A DNA stretch of 11,664 nucleotides. It comes from Methylococcales bacterium (GTDB lineage Bacteria; Pseudomonadota; Gammaproteobacteria; Methylococcales; Methylomonadaceae). This document shows positions 1 through 5,649 of the stretch, piece after piece. The notes beneath the pieces are model-generated. The model did not search any database and was not told where the DNA came from. It saw nothing but the letters and a program-made list of their open reading frames with translations. The DNA lies in assembly GCA_009692395.1 (NCBI GenBank), contig SHZG01000061.1, positions 1 to 11,664 of the forward strand, written 5' to 3'. Position numbers and translations under genes: made by a program. How positions within the stretch are numbered: the stretch's first letter is position 1; every line of letters starts with the position of its first letter.

Positions 1-277
1 CACCACGGGCGCGTCCTGTCCCAATCTGCCCTGTGATGTCGTCTTTGACCCTGAAGAATGGCAAGCCGCGTGGACAGTGAAATATCGCCAAAAACCACCA
101 CCACAACCCCCTAAACTGGGCGACATGGTACGCATAATCTCAGGCTTTGACGGCTTCTTAGGTAGAAAAAGTGATGGCTTCCCAGGTGCTAAAACCTTAT
201 GGGAAGGCATGGAAAAAGTCAGGCATTACGCTTTCGGTATCGAAATCGCTAGGGCGGTTTATGCTAACTCTGATTGA
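1..277 (+). CDS. IS4-family transposase, C-terminal fragment (5' end outside window)
   Basis: The frame is open from base 2 and ends at TGA 275-277, giving about 91 residues of a protein whose start lies outside the window. The tail contains GFLGRKSDGFPGAKTLWEG, which matches the conserved end of IS4-family (Tn5/IS50-like) DDE transposases (typically GGFLGRK.DGEPG.KT.W.G). In that family the C-terminal region packs against the catalytic core and helps dimerisation. No catalytic DDE residue lies in this part, so activity cannot be judged. The IS should end a few tens of bases past the stop, probably near 300, because the recognisable ATPase remnant on the other strand begins at about that point. 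Family assignment is fairly safe; the exact IS boundary is not. Confidence 0.82.
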   Translation, partial: TTGASCPNLPCDVVFDPEEWQAAWTVKYRQKPPPQPPKLGDMVRIISGFDGFLGRKSDGFPGAKTLWEGMEKVRHYAFGIEIARAVYANSD

Positions 278-300
278 GTTGTGGGTAATCGTGTGAGTAT
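278..300. mobile_element. Presumed right end of the IS4-type element
   Basis: These bases lie between the transposase stop codon and the point where AAA-ATPase-like coding sequence becomes recognisable on the minus strand. IS4-family elements usually end shortly after the transposase stop with an inverted repeat of roughly 15-20 bp, so the GTGGGTAATCGTGTGAG stretch at 282-298 is the best candidate. The matching left end is outside the window, so neither the repeat nor a target duplication can be confirmed. Confidence 0.4.
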
Positions 301-500
301 AACCCACCATACTTTAAACTTTTGTTTTTTGAGTTAAATATAGAATGCGAAAAAATTAACGATTTCGCCATATTTTCTCAAAGCTGAGTTTTGCCAATCC
401 CATTTTTACCGATAAAACAATAAACTTGTTTATCTTTTTCGAGTTCAATATCGAAATCAAAGCCAACGTCTAATCCTTTGGTTTTAAATGAGGTAAGCAT
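299..500 (-). pseudogene. AAA/SMC-like ATPase, N-terminal remnant with nonsense codon and IS truncation
   Basis: Reading down from ATG 500-498, the minus strand gives 40 residues ending in CFIGKNGIGKTQL. This contains a textbook Walker A motif (GKNGIGKT, residues 31-38) after a short beta-rich N terminus, the typical opening of AAA/SMC-type ATPases such as OLD-like or RloC-like proteins. A TGA (380-378) follows at once. The same frame then continues as ENMAKSLIFSHSIF, the expected helix after the P-loop, so the TGA most likely replaced a Leu codon (TTA or TTG). The frame runs on to about 299, where the IS4-type element cuts it. Only about 65 codons remain, with no Walker B or effector domain. 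Such ATPases often belong to phage-defence or restriction islands, but the remnant is too short to tell. There is no clear ribosome binding site before the ATG. Confidence 0.72.
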
Positions 501-569
501 AATTTTTCTGCATCAATTATTGAGGTAAATACGATAGGATAAGTTTATATTAATAAGTGAGACTGCATA

Positions 570-608
570 AATAAACCTCCTAGGTTTTCAAAACCTAGGA
601 GGTTTATT
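570..608. terminator. Perfect 19-bp-arm palindrome, probable terminator / dispersed repeat
   Basis: Arms 570-588 and 590-608 are exact reverse complements around one central C (589). The core is AAACCTCCTAGGTTTT against AAAACCTAGGAGGTTT. A real RNA hairpin would open the inner AT pairs into a loop. It lies 40 bases past the stop of the ATP-grasp gene, so minus-strand ter transcripts run into it; a T-rich stretch (TTTATTTATG) follows on that strand. It could equally be a dispersed palindromic repeat serving as terminator. Confidence 0.6.
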
Positions 609-611
609 CAT

Positions 612-630
612 TTCCACGAGTGCGTGGGAA
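612..630. repeat. Short imperfect hairpin (TTCCACG...CGTGGGAA)
   Basis: TTCCACG (612-618) and CGTGGGAA (623-630) pair around a 4-base loop with one bulged base. It sits between the ATP-grasp stop codon and the large palindrome. It resembles intergenic repeats with TTCCCACG...CGTGGGAA arms seen in many environmental proteobacteria, here with one C lost from the left arm. That comparison is from memory. Confidence 0.4.
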
Positions 631-647
631 CGAGTGTTTAAGCAATT

Positions 648-1664
648 TCAATCATGCAAAATAACAGGCGTACCAATCTCAGTGACTCTACGATTATAGT
701 GAATAGTCGCGGGTTCAACTGTTTCGCCTTTGAACGCTTGCAACGCCATAACCGCTAGGTTTGCGCCCGATAGGCACGCCATGCCGAAACCGCCTGAGGG
801 ACGGGGGTTGATTTCTAATAGGCGCACACCATAGCGTCCTTCTTTAAACTGAATATTGAAGATGCCATTTAGACGGTAGTGGGCGGTTAGGCGTTCGACC
901 ATGTGTTGAATATCGGGGTGGTTGTCGATGACTTGCCCGTGTCCTGCTAAGAGGGATTTTTTACGCTGTACGGCACACAGTAATTCACCGTGTCGCCCTG
1001 CACAATCGACGCTCCATTCATGCCCGTTGAGGTGTTCCATGACTAACAGAGTGTCAAATTGTGGCGTGTTTATCATGCCTTGGCGTAGTTCTTGTAGCGG
1101 TATTTGATATTCCACACCACTTAAAATCTGGGTGATGCTGTCGCGGGCTGTGTCTAAGATACGAAACCCTAAACCGAAGACCGAGACCGCAGGTTTAACA
1201 CACAGTTTTTCATGCTTAGCGGATAAGGTTTCTAACGCGCCATCAAATTCATCTCTATGATTAACGGCGACAAAGTCCATGACTTGTGCCACGTCACTGG
1301 GTAATTCGGTGTAAAAACGCACTTTGTCATGCAGTAACGTTAGTGTGTCGTAGTCGGCAACGGATAATACTTTTGTACCGACAGCCTCAAATAGCGCATG
1401 ATGTTGACTAGCTAAGGCGGCTTCTTTGCCAACCCAAAAAATGTCTATTTTATGCTCAGCGCAAAAGGATACACACCAGTGAATATAGTCTTCGCCTGTT
1501 AAATCGACAGGTTCAAGAGTGTGTTCATCGGCGGCTAAGAAAGCGGAGGCGTTGTTGTGGGTGTGAGTACAGATTAAAGTCACTTCGCCAGCGGGAATAC
1601 ACTGGCGAAGGTTTTTTAATACCGCTTGTATGGTGGAAAATGTTTTGTTAAACCAAATTCTCAT
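648..1664 (-). CDS. ATP-grasp domain protein of the ter operon
   Basis: This 338-residue protein has an ATP-grasp fold in its C-terminal two thirds. Visible elements are DK (113-114) before the fold, the nucleotide-binding lysine strand LCVKPAVSVFGLGF (K157), the hinge strand LLVMEHLNGHEWSVD (E210; HEWSVD 215-220), and the metal-binding LLEINPRPSGG (E284, N286, R288). All canonical ATP/Mg positions therefore look intact. The first 110 residues resemble the Rossmann-like preATP-grasp lobe. ATP-grasp enzymes join a carboxylate to an amine or thiol through an acyl phosphate; the substrate here cannot be read. The ATG lies 6 bases after the terZ-like stop, with no separate Shine-Dalgarno, so translation is probably coupled and this is the last operon gene. 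ATP-grasp genes are known partners of TerD proteins in the proposed Ter biosynthetic module (Anantharaman, Iyer and Aravind). Fold sure, role inferred. Confidence 0.85.
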   Translation of the reverse strand: MRIWFNKTFSTIQAVLKNLRQCIPAGEVTLICTHTHNNASAFLAADEHTLEPVDLTGEDYIHWCVSFCAEHKIDIFWVGKEAALASQHHALFEAVGTKVLSVADYDTLTLLHDKVRFYTELPSDVAQVMDFVAVNHRDEFDGALETLSAKHEKLCVKPAVSVFGLGFRILDTARDSITQILSGVEYQIPLQELRQGMINTPQFDTLLVMEHLNGHEWSVDCAGRHGELLCAVQRKKSLLAGHGQVIDNHPDIQHMVERLTAHYRLNGIFNIQFKEGRYGVRLLEINPRPSGGFGMACLSGANLAVMALQAFKGETVEPATIHYNRRVTEIGTPVILHD

Positions 1665-1670
1665 TAGTGC

Positions 1671-2258
1671 TTATAAGTGAGTCAAAATTTGCGGAACTAA
1701 CGCTTCAATGGTGCGACCAAAACCATTTTCACCAATGGCGTGCATTTTCCATTCATCATTATGACGGTACAGTTTTGCCATGATTTGCGCACTGTGTGAG
1801 CCTTTGCCACTTAAGGTATAACGGGCTATTTCTTTGTTATTGTTGCTGTCCACCATGCGGCAATACGCGCTTGCGATGGAGTCAAACGTTTGCCCAGTAA
1901 ACGAGTTTACGGTAAAAATTAAGGCTTTAACGTTCGCAGGTACTTTGTCTAAGCTGACGATAATTTGCTCATCATCGCCATCACCATCACCTGTAAGGTT
2001 GTCACCTGTGTGAACAATACTGCCATCTTTGCTTTTTAATTGTCTAAACCAGACGGTATCAATGATTTTATTGCTTTCATCAAACATGACGCAAGACGCA
2101 TCTAAGTCAATAGAACCACCGCTAGAACCAAACAATCCGCCTAACAGTCCGCCTTTTTTAACTGCATCCCAACCTAAGCCCATTGTGACTTTGGTTAATG
2201 TGCCGCCTGCTTCTTTGGACAATGAAATTTTTTGTCCTTTTTCTAAATTAAGTGCCAT
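1671..2258 (-). CDS. terZ: TerD-family calcium-binding stress protein, TerZ-like
   Basis: This is a 195-residue single TerD domain. Motifs in order are VTMGLGWD (24-31), a glycine-rich insert (KKGGLLGGLFGSSGGSI), DLDAS (51-55) and the acidic Ca2+-binding loop GDNLTGDGDGDDE (85-97). The C-terminal end is AKLYRHNDEWKMHAIGE...GRTIEALVPQILTHL. The glycine-rich insert after GLGWD, SIDLDASC, IDTVWF and the final RTI...P.I..HL are features of TerZ rather than TerD/TerE. TerD-family proteins bind calcium and are linked to resistance to tellurite, some phages, pore-forming colicins and other stress; the biochemical role is unsettled. An AGGA Shine-Dalgarno lies about 8 bases before the ATG, so it can be translated on its own. 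It sits 23 bases after the terF-like gene and 6 before the ATP-grasp gene. All expected Ca2+ ligands are present. Confidence 0.88.
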   Translation of the reverse strand: MALNLEKGQKISLSKEAGGTLTKVTMGLGWDAVKKGGLLGGLFGSSGGSIDLDASCVMFDESNKIIDTVWFRQLKSKDGSIVHTGDNLTGDGDGDDEQIIVSLDKVPANVKALIFTVNSFTGQTFDSIASAYCRMVDSNNNKEIARYTLSGKGSHSAQIMAKLYRHNDEWKMHAIGENGFGRTIEALVPQILTHL

Positions 2259-2281
2259 AACCGTATTCCTATTGTGTGTGA

Positions 2282-3532
2282 TTAGAGTATGTGTTTATTT
2301 TTAGCGGCTTTAAGCCAAAGTGGAAATTCGCTTAGCAAACGGTCATACAATTCTTGTTCACTAATGCTATTGAGATCATCCAAAGCGAAAAAACCGCAGT
2401 TATCAACTACGCGCCCTGCCATTGTGTCGAGTTGTTCTAACACGCCGTAATTGCGCCCACCAATACCGACAAATTGCCAAAAAATCGGCAAGCAAGCAGC
2501 ACCTGTTAATAAGTCTTTTATTTCTTTGTTGCGACTAACGCCGCCATCACTGATAAAAATCACCAATACAGGCAACAGCGTTTTTTGATAAAGCTCGATG
2601 ACTTGTTTAATGACTTTAGGTTCGTTGTTAATGCTCATCATGCCCCAATTACGCCAACCGCCTTCGGTAGTATTGATAAAATCAGCATAATTATTGAGCG
2701 TAGCGGCAGGTAGGGCTAATACATTACTAGAAAATGCCCATACGTCTAATTCACCGTCATCATCAAAATGCACAGCCAACGGTAATAAACGTTCAATCAC
2801 TTCTTGTACTTTGCCTGTTCTGTATTGATTCATCATAGAACCAGACGCATCCAGAACTAAACCAACGCGAGCAACGGTCTCTTGTAACTGATATTTTTCT
2901 AATGAGACGGTGGCTTTTTTAGCTAAATTAATGAGCTTAGGTGCAGAGGCGAGTTTGTTTTCTAATGACAATTTAGTGCTGACAGGTAACGGTGTTTCTT
3001 CGGCAACTTCACCGCCGAAATGCTTCACTAACGCTGCCATGCCGCCGTTAAAACCTTGGCAAATCGCAGAAAATCGCCACGCACCGTCTTTTCGATACAG
3101 TTCACCGAGCATAACGGCTTTTTCATCCTGAAAATCGACACTCGAAAAGGCAAAACGCGCCACTTCCTGATTGCCAATAAGAAACCGTAAATAACCGTCT
3201 TTTATCTGCCCCATGGATGTTGAGCCATCAATCGCAGCAGTAAAAACCAGTTTATCTATCTTAGTAGGCAATTTAGCTAACTGACAGGAAAAACCCAGTG
3301 TGTCACCTGTCGGTGTTGATAATTCAACCGCACCGCAGGGCATTTTTGGCTGATTAAAAAAGGTCATATAGGCATCGTCAGACAGTTTTTGTTGACTGTC
3401 TAAACCAAAACAGGCGAAATCAATCGCTTCTTTGTTACCAGAAATAGACAAGCCGACCTGAAAGCGGTCGGCTTGTGCGTTATTTTCAAATAATGAAGCC
3501 AGCGCGATACGCTGCCCTTTGAAAATATTCAT
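2282..3532 (-). CDS. terF: TerF-like protein: degenerate TerD domain plus vWA domain
   Basis: This 416-residue protein has two parts. Residues 1-175 form a TerD-like domain: it keeps the end signature GELYRKDGAWRFSAICQGFNGGMAALVKHFG (143-173) but lacks GLGWD, DLDAS and the acidic GDN.TG.GDGDDE loop, so calcium binding by this half is doubtful. Residues 220-410 form a von Willebrand A domain with an intact MIDAS: DASGS (228-232), a likely conserved Thr in the middle, and FISDGG with D329. The two-domain layout and length fit TerF of enterobacterial ter operons (about 413 residues). vWA domains use a bound divalent metal for protein-protein contact, so this is probably the assembly partner of the other Ter proteins. 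It starts 12 bases after the terE-like stop without a clear Shine-Dalgarno, suggesting coupled translation. TerY, the other vWA protein of ter loci, lacks the TerD half and fits less well. Confidence 0.88.
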   Translation of the reverse strand: MNIFKGQRIALASLFENNAQADRFQVGLSISGNKEAIDFACFGLDSQQKLSDDAYMTFFNQPKMPCGAVELSTPTGDTLGFSCQLAKLPTKIDKLVFTAAIDGSTSMGQIKDGYLRFLIGNQEVARFAFSSVDFQDEKAVMLGELYRKDGAWRFSAICQGFNGGMAALVKHFGGEVAEETPLPVSTKLSLENKLASAPKLINLAKKATVSLEKYQLQETVARVGLVLDASGSMMNQYRTGKVQEVIERLLPLAVHFDDDGELDVWAFSSNVLALPAATLNNYADFINTTEGGWRNWGMMSINNEPKVIKQVIELYQKTLLPVLVIFISDGGVSRNKEIKDLLTGAACLPIFWQFVGIGGRNYGVLEQLDTMAGRVVDNCGFFALDDLNSISEQELYDRLLSEFPLWLKAAKNKHIL

Positions 3533-3544
3533 GACTGAATGAGC

Positions 3545-4120
3545 TTAAACATTCACGCCAAATGAGGTTGCTAATGGCCCTAAGCCACCCGCAAAACCTT
3601 GACCGACTGCTTTGAATTTCCAATCGGTACCAACACGATAAATTTCACCAAAAATCATCGCAGTTTCAGTTGACGCATCTTCGCTCAAATCATAACGGGC
3701 AATTTCCGCGCCGCCTTCTTCGTTAACAATGCGCATGTAAGCGTGTGAGACTTGACCAAAACTTTGTCTACGCGCTTCCGCATCATTTATAGTCACAGAG
3801 AACACGACTTTATCTAAATCGCTAGGTATTTTGGATAATTCAACTTTAACGACTTCATCATCACCTTCGCCCGCACCAGTTAGATTGTCGCCTTGATGTT
3901 GAACTGAGCCATCGCCTGCTACTTTGTTGTTATAAAAGCAAAAATCGCTGTCTGAACGTACTTTACCATCGAGTTTAACTAAAAATGCGCTGGCATCTAA
4001 GTCAAATGCCGTGCCATCTGTGGCTCTAGCATCCCAGCCTAAACCAACGATGATTTTGTTAAGACCGGGTGCTTCTTTGCTTAAATTGACGTTGCCGCCT
4101 TTACTGAGTGATATAGCCAT
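3545..4120 (-). CDS. terE: TerD-family calcium-binding stress protein, TerE-like
   Basis: This is a 191-residue single TerD domain with all family landmarks: SLSKGGNVNLSKEAPGL at the N terminus, VGLGWDAR (25-32), FDLDAS (39-44), GDNLTGAGEGDDE (77-89), SFGQVSHAYMRIVN, EIARYDLSEDASTETAM, and WKFKAVGQGFAGGL near the end. The SKEAP opening and GQGFAGGL match TerE of R478-type operons slightly better than TerD; the two paralogues are close, so the exact letter is uncertain. TerD-family domains fold as a beta sandwich binding two Ca2+ through the acidic loop. A GGAG Shine-Dalgarno (complement of 4127-4130) lies 6 bases before the ATG. The gene follows the terD-like gene after 27 bases and precedes the terF-like gene by 12. 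The two neighbours on either side of 4134 clearly arose by tandem duplication. Confidence 0.88.
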   Translation of the reverse strand: MAISLSKGGNVNLSKEAPGLNKIIVGLGWDARATDGTAFDLDASAFLVKLDGKVRSDSDFCFYNNKVAGDGSVQHQGDNLTGAGEGDDEVVKVELSKIPSDLDKVVFSVTINDAEARRQSFGQVSHAYMRIVNEEGGAEIARYDLSEDASTETAMIFGEIYRVGTDWKFKAVGQGFAGGLGPLATSFGVNV

Positions 4121-4147
4121 TGTAATCTCCGAGTGTTGTTATGTTAA

Positions 4148-4723
4148 TTAGATATTAATACCGTATTGCTTTGCTAACGCGGCTAGACCACCTGAGTAGC
4201 CTTGCCCTACTGCTTTGAATTTCCATTCGCCGCCGTGTTTGTAAATTTCACCAAAAGTCATTGCGGTTTCGATGGAGGCATCTTCACTCAAATCAAAACG
4301 CGCCACTTCATTATTGTTGTCTTTATTGACTATGCGCATATATGCATTAGACACTTGCCCAAAATTTTGTTTGCGCCCTTCTGCGTCATGAATAGTAACG
4401 GTCAACACGATGCGCTCAATATCAGCAGGTACTTTATCAAGCAAAACGATGAGTGATTCATCATCACCATCACCCGCGCCTGTTTTGTTATCGCCTGTGT
4501 GTTCGACTGAACCACACGTCGATTTGAGTTGATTATAAAAGATAAAATCGGCATCGCCGCGAACTTTACCATCGGCTTTGACCATAAACGCACTGGCATC
4601 AAGATCAAAATCCGCGCCATCGGTGGGTCTTGCATCCCAACCTAGACCAACAATTATATTTTTTAGAGTCGGATCAGTTTTAGTTAAACTGAGGTTGCCG
4701 CCTTTGTTTAATGAAATACTCAT
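4148..4723 (-). CDS. terD: TerD-family calcium-binding stress protein, TerD-like (first gene of operon)
   Basis: This 191-residue single TerD domain is highly similar along its whole length to its neighbour. Landmarks are SLNKGGNLSLTK, VGLGWDARPTDG (25-36), FDLDAS (39-44), GKVRGDADFIFYNQLKS, GDNKTGAGDGDDES (77-90), NFGQVSNAYMRIVN, EVARFDLSEDAS and WKFKAVGQGYSGGLAALAKQYGINI. The GKVRGDADFIFYN and QYGIN segments are close to enterobacterial TerD. TerD is essential for tellurite resistance in classic ter plasmids and is induced by metal and oxidative stress in several bacteria. A GGAG Shine-Dalgarno (complement of 4732-4735) lies 8 bases before the ATG. As the first gene, it should be preceded by the operon promoter somewhere in 4736-4900, but I see no convincing -35/-10 pair there. 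Confidence 0.9.
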   Translation of the reverse strand: MSISLNKGGNLSLTKTDPTLKNIIVGLGWDARPTDGADFDLDASAFMVKADGKVRGDADFIFYNQLKSTCGSVEHTGDNKTGAGDGDDESLIVLLDKVPADIERIVLTVTIHDAEGRKQNFGQVSNAYMRIVNKDNNNEVARFDLSEDASIETAMTFGEIYKHGGEWKFKAVGQGYSGGLAALAKQYGINI

Positions 4724-4906
4724 AAATCAATCTCCGTTAGTGCTATTTACGTTAAAGACTTCTGCACCCTACGAGAGGCAGGGGATTATGCGGGGGGTGC
4801 GCCAATCAATTTATGAATGAGGCTGACCAATATAGTAGCAGTTAAGATAATGCTTGCCTAGCCATGCCACATCATCGGGTAATTAATGTTACTTGGTCTT
4901 ATTCCA
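4724..4906. other. Divergent intergenic region between ter operon and mscL
   Basis: This must hold the start signals of the minus-strand ter operon. It contains the terD Shine-Dalgarno at its left edge, and GCACCC (4763-4768) with an inverted GGGTGC around 4795-4800 flanking a G-rich stretch (GCGGGGGGTGCGCC). I do not see a convincing sigma-70 promoter reading left; CATAAT on the minus strand near 4788 has no good -35 partner. No coding sequence is apparent. Confidence 0.35.
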
Positions 4907-4915
4907 TGCGATAAT
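4907..4915 (+). promoter_or_regulatory. Putative extended -10 promoter for mscL
   Basis: TGCGATAAT is a good extended -10 element (TGnTATAAT consensus). A weak TTACTT lies about 15 bases upstream. Transcription would begin near 4922, about 60 bases before the Shine-Dalgarno/ATG at 4969-4984. It would leave the upstream TTG at 4915 outside the message, which argues against that TTG as a start. Inference only. Confidence 0.35.
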
Positions 4916-5355
4916 TGAACAAGGGGCAAATTGTTGCCCATATAAATTCAATATCCAAACACGAAATCAGGAAATTTGATCATGCGTATACTTCAAGAAT
5001 TTTTAAAGATTTTGCAATGAAAGGTAATGTCGTTGATTTGGCTGTCGGTGTCATTATTGGCGGCGCATTTGGAAAAGTTGTGTCGTCGGTGGTAGCTGAT
5101 GTCATTATGCCACCCATTGGCGTACTGTTAGGTGGCGTTAACTTTTCGGATTTGGCACTTACTATTAAAGAAGCAACAAAAACTACGGCAGGTGTTGATG
5201 TGCCTGCGGTTGTTATCAGCTATGGTAAGTTTATTCAAACTGTGGTCGATTTCACCATTGTCGCAGCGGTTGTCTTTTTAATGATTAAATTAATGAACTC
5301 AATGAAGAAAAAAGCCGAAGAAGCACCTGCAAAGCCTCCAGTGCCCACAAATTAG
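4915..5355 (+). CDS. mscL: Large-conductance mechanosensitive channel MscL, with probable 5' frameshift and 3' amber truncation
   Basis: The core is unmistakable MscL: DFAMKGNVVDLAVGVIIGGAFGKVVSSVVADVIMPPIGVLLGG (N-terminal helix and TM1), VISYGKFIQTVVDFTIVAAVVFLMIKLMN (TM2), then a charged tail. The protein is a homopentameric inner-membrane pore that opens under membrane tension in osmotic downshock. The open frame begins right after a TAA with only a TTG (4915), and its first 27 residues are unlike MscL. The natural start appears to be ATG 4982, 9 bases after AGGA (4969-4972). It reads MRILQEF, then leaves frame at the T run 5000-5004; with 2 bases fewer it would read MRILQEFKDFAMKGN, aligning residue for residue with E. 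coli MSIIKEFREFAMRGN. At the other end TAG (5353-5355) precedes EVLLAEIHDLLKK and TAA (5395-5397), the usual MscL tail. It is therefore a recent pseudogene, a recoded gene, or carries a sequence error. ATG 5017 could start a shortened channel. Confidence 0.88.
   Translation: MNKGQIVAHINSISKHEIRKFDHAYTSRIFKDFAMKGNVVDLAVGVIIGGAFGKVVSSVVADVIMPPIGVLLGGVNFSDLALTIKEATKTTAGVDVPAVVISYGKFIQTVVDFTIVAAVVFLMIKLMNSMKKKAEEAPAKPPVPTN
4924..4939 (+). other. Small hairpin in the mscL leader
   Basis: GGGCAA (4924-4929) and TTGCCC (4934-4939) form a perfect 6-bp stem with a 4-base loop, about 30 bases upstream of the mscL Shine-Dalgarno. It is too short to be a terminator and has no U tract. It may be a 5'-end structure or chance. 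Confidence 0.25.
4969..4984 (+). promoter_or_regulatory. Shine-Dalgarno and ancestral start codon of mscL (out of frame with core)
   Basis: AGGA (4969-4972), a 9-base spacer and ATG (4982-4984) make a well-placed initiation site. The frame opened here encodes MRILQEFLKILQ and stops at TGA 5018-5020. Its first seven residues match the family N terminus, so this is where mscL translation should begin, in a frame one base off from the channel core. Confidence 0.6.
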
Positions 5356-5397
5356 GAAGTATTATTAGCGGAAATTCACGACTTGCTGAAAAAATAA
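5353..5397 (+). pseudogene. Detached C-terminal helix of MscL behind an amber codon
   Basis: After TAG 5353-5355 the same frame reads EVLLAEIHDLLKK and then TAA 5395-5397. This is the conserved cytoplasmic helix that ends MscL proteins (family form close to EEVLLTEIRDLLKK). One base change from a sense codon to TAG explains it. In E. coli the C-terminal helix bundle is known to be largely dispensable for gating, so the truncated channel core might still work. Confidence 0.75.
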
Positions 5398-5431
5398 TCA
5401 CACATTCTTAATTTCAAATAAAGTCTCACAG

Positions 5432-5470
5432 CTTGCGCCTGAACATTAAGTCTGAGTGTTCGGGTGCAAG
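5432..5470 (+). terminator. Hairpin downstream of mscL, possible terminator
   Basis: Arms 5432-5445 and 5457-5470 pair over 14 positions, two of them G-U, around an 11-base loop. TTTG follows, so the U tract is short and intrinsic termination would be weak. It lies 34 bases after the ancestral mscL stop at 5397. Confidence 0.5.
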
Positions 5471-5649
5471 TTTGTCACATTTGTAAATAGCGTATAAGTA
5501 CACATCGTCTACCTTTAGCATTACGCAATGAGCTAAAAATACTTATTAAGTAGCTAGTGTATTTACGCTAATAACTATGTTCAGCAGACCTTATTTAGTG
5601 TCAATGCAACCCCCTTTTTCATCATTCTTTTGTTTGGAGTAGTTAAAAA
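5471..5649 (+). other. Leader/promoter region of the epimerase-glycosyltransferase unit
   Basis: No coding sequence is seen. TTGTCA (5472-5477) and TATAAG (5493-5498) could be a -35/-10 pair, but the 15-base spacer is short. GGAG (5636-5639) lies 10 bases before the epimerase ATG and is the ribosome binding site. A short inverted repeat, TTTAGC/GCTAAA, lies around 5514-5538. Confidence 0.35.

Noticed and set aside
278..298. Similarity between the IS4-side GTGGGTAATCGTGTG and the IS1-side GTGGGTTAAATCTGTG, suggesting the window is one composite transposon
   Set aside because: The match is short and gapped, and the flanking transposases belong to different families, so a shared element is not supported.
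922..1107. 61-codon plus-strand frame opposite the ATP-grasp gene
   Set aside because: Fully antisense to a well-supported enzyme; Cys/Ser-rich low-information protein with no motif. Similar shadows at 2029-2304, 2910-3131, 4202-4456 and 4578-4820 were dropped for the same reason.
4402..4635. 77-codon minus-strand frame overlapping terD
   Set aside because: Same strand, other frame, inside a conserved TerD gene; its sequence is a frame-shifted shadow.
4763..4800. GCACCC...GGGTGC inverted repeat as an operator or riboswitch for the ter operon
   Set aside because: Only 6-bp arms with a long G-rich middle; no known metal-regulator box or conserved aptamer is recognisable.
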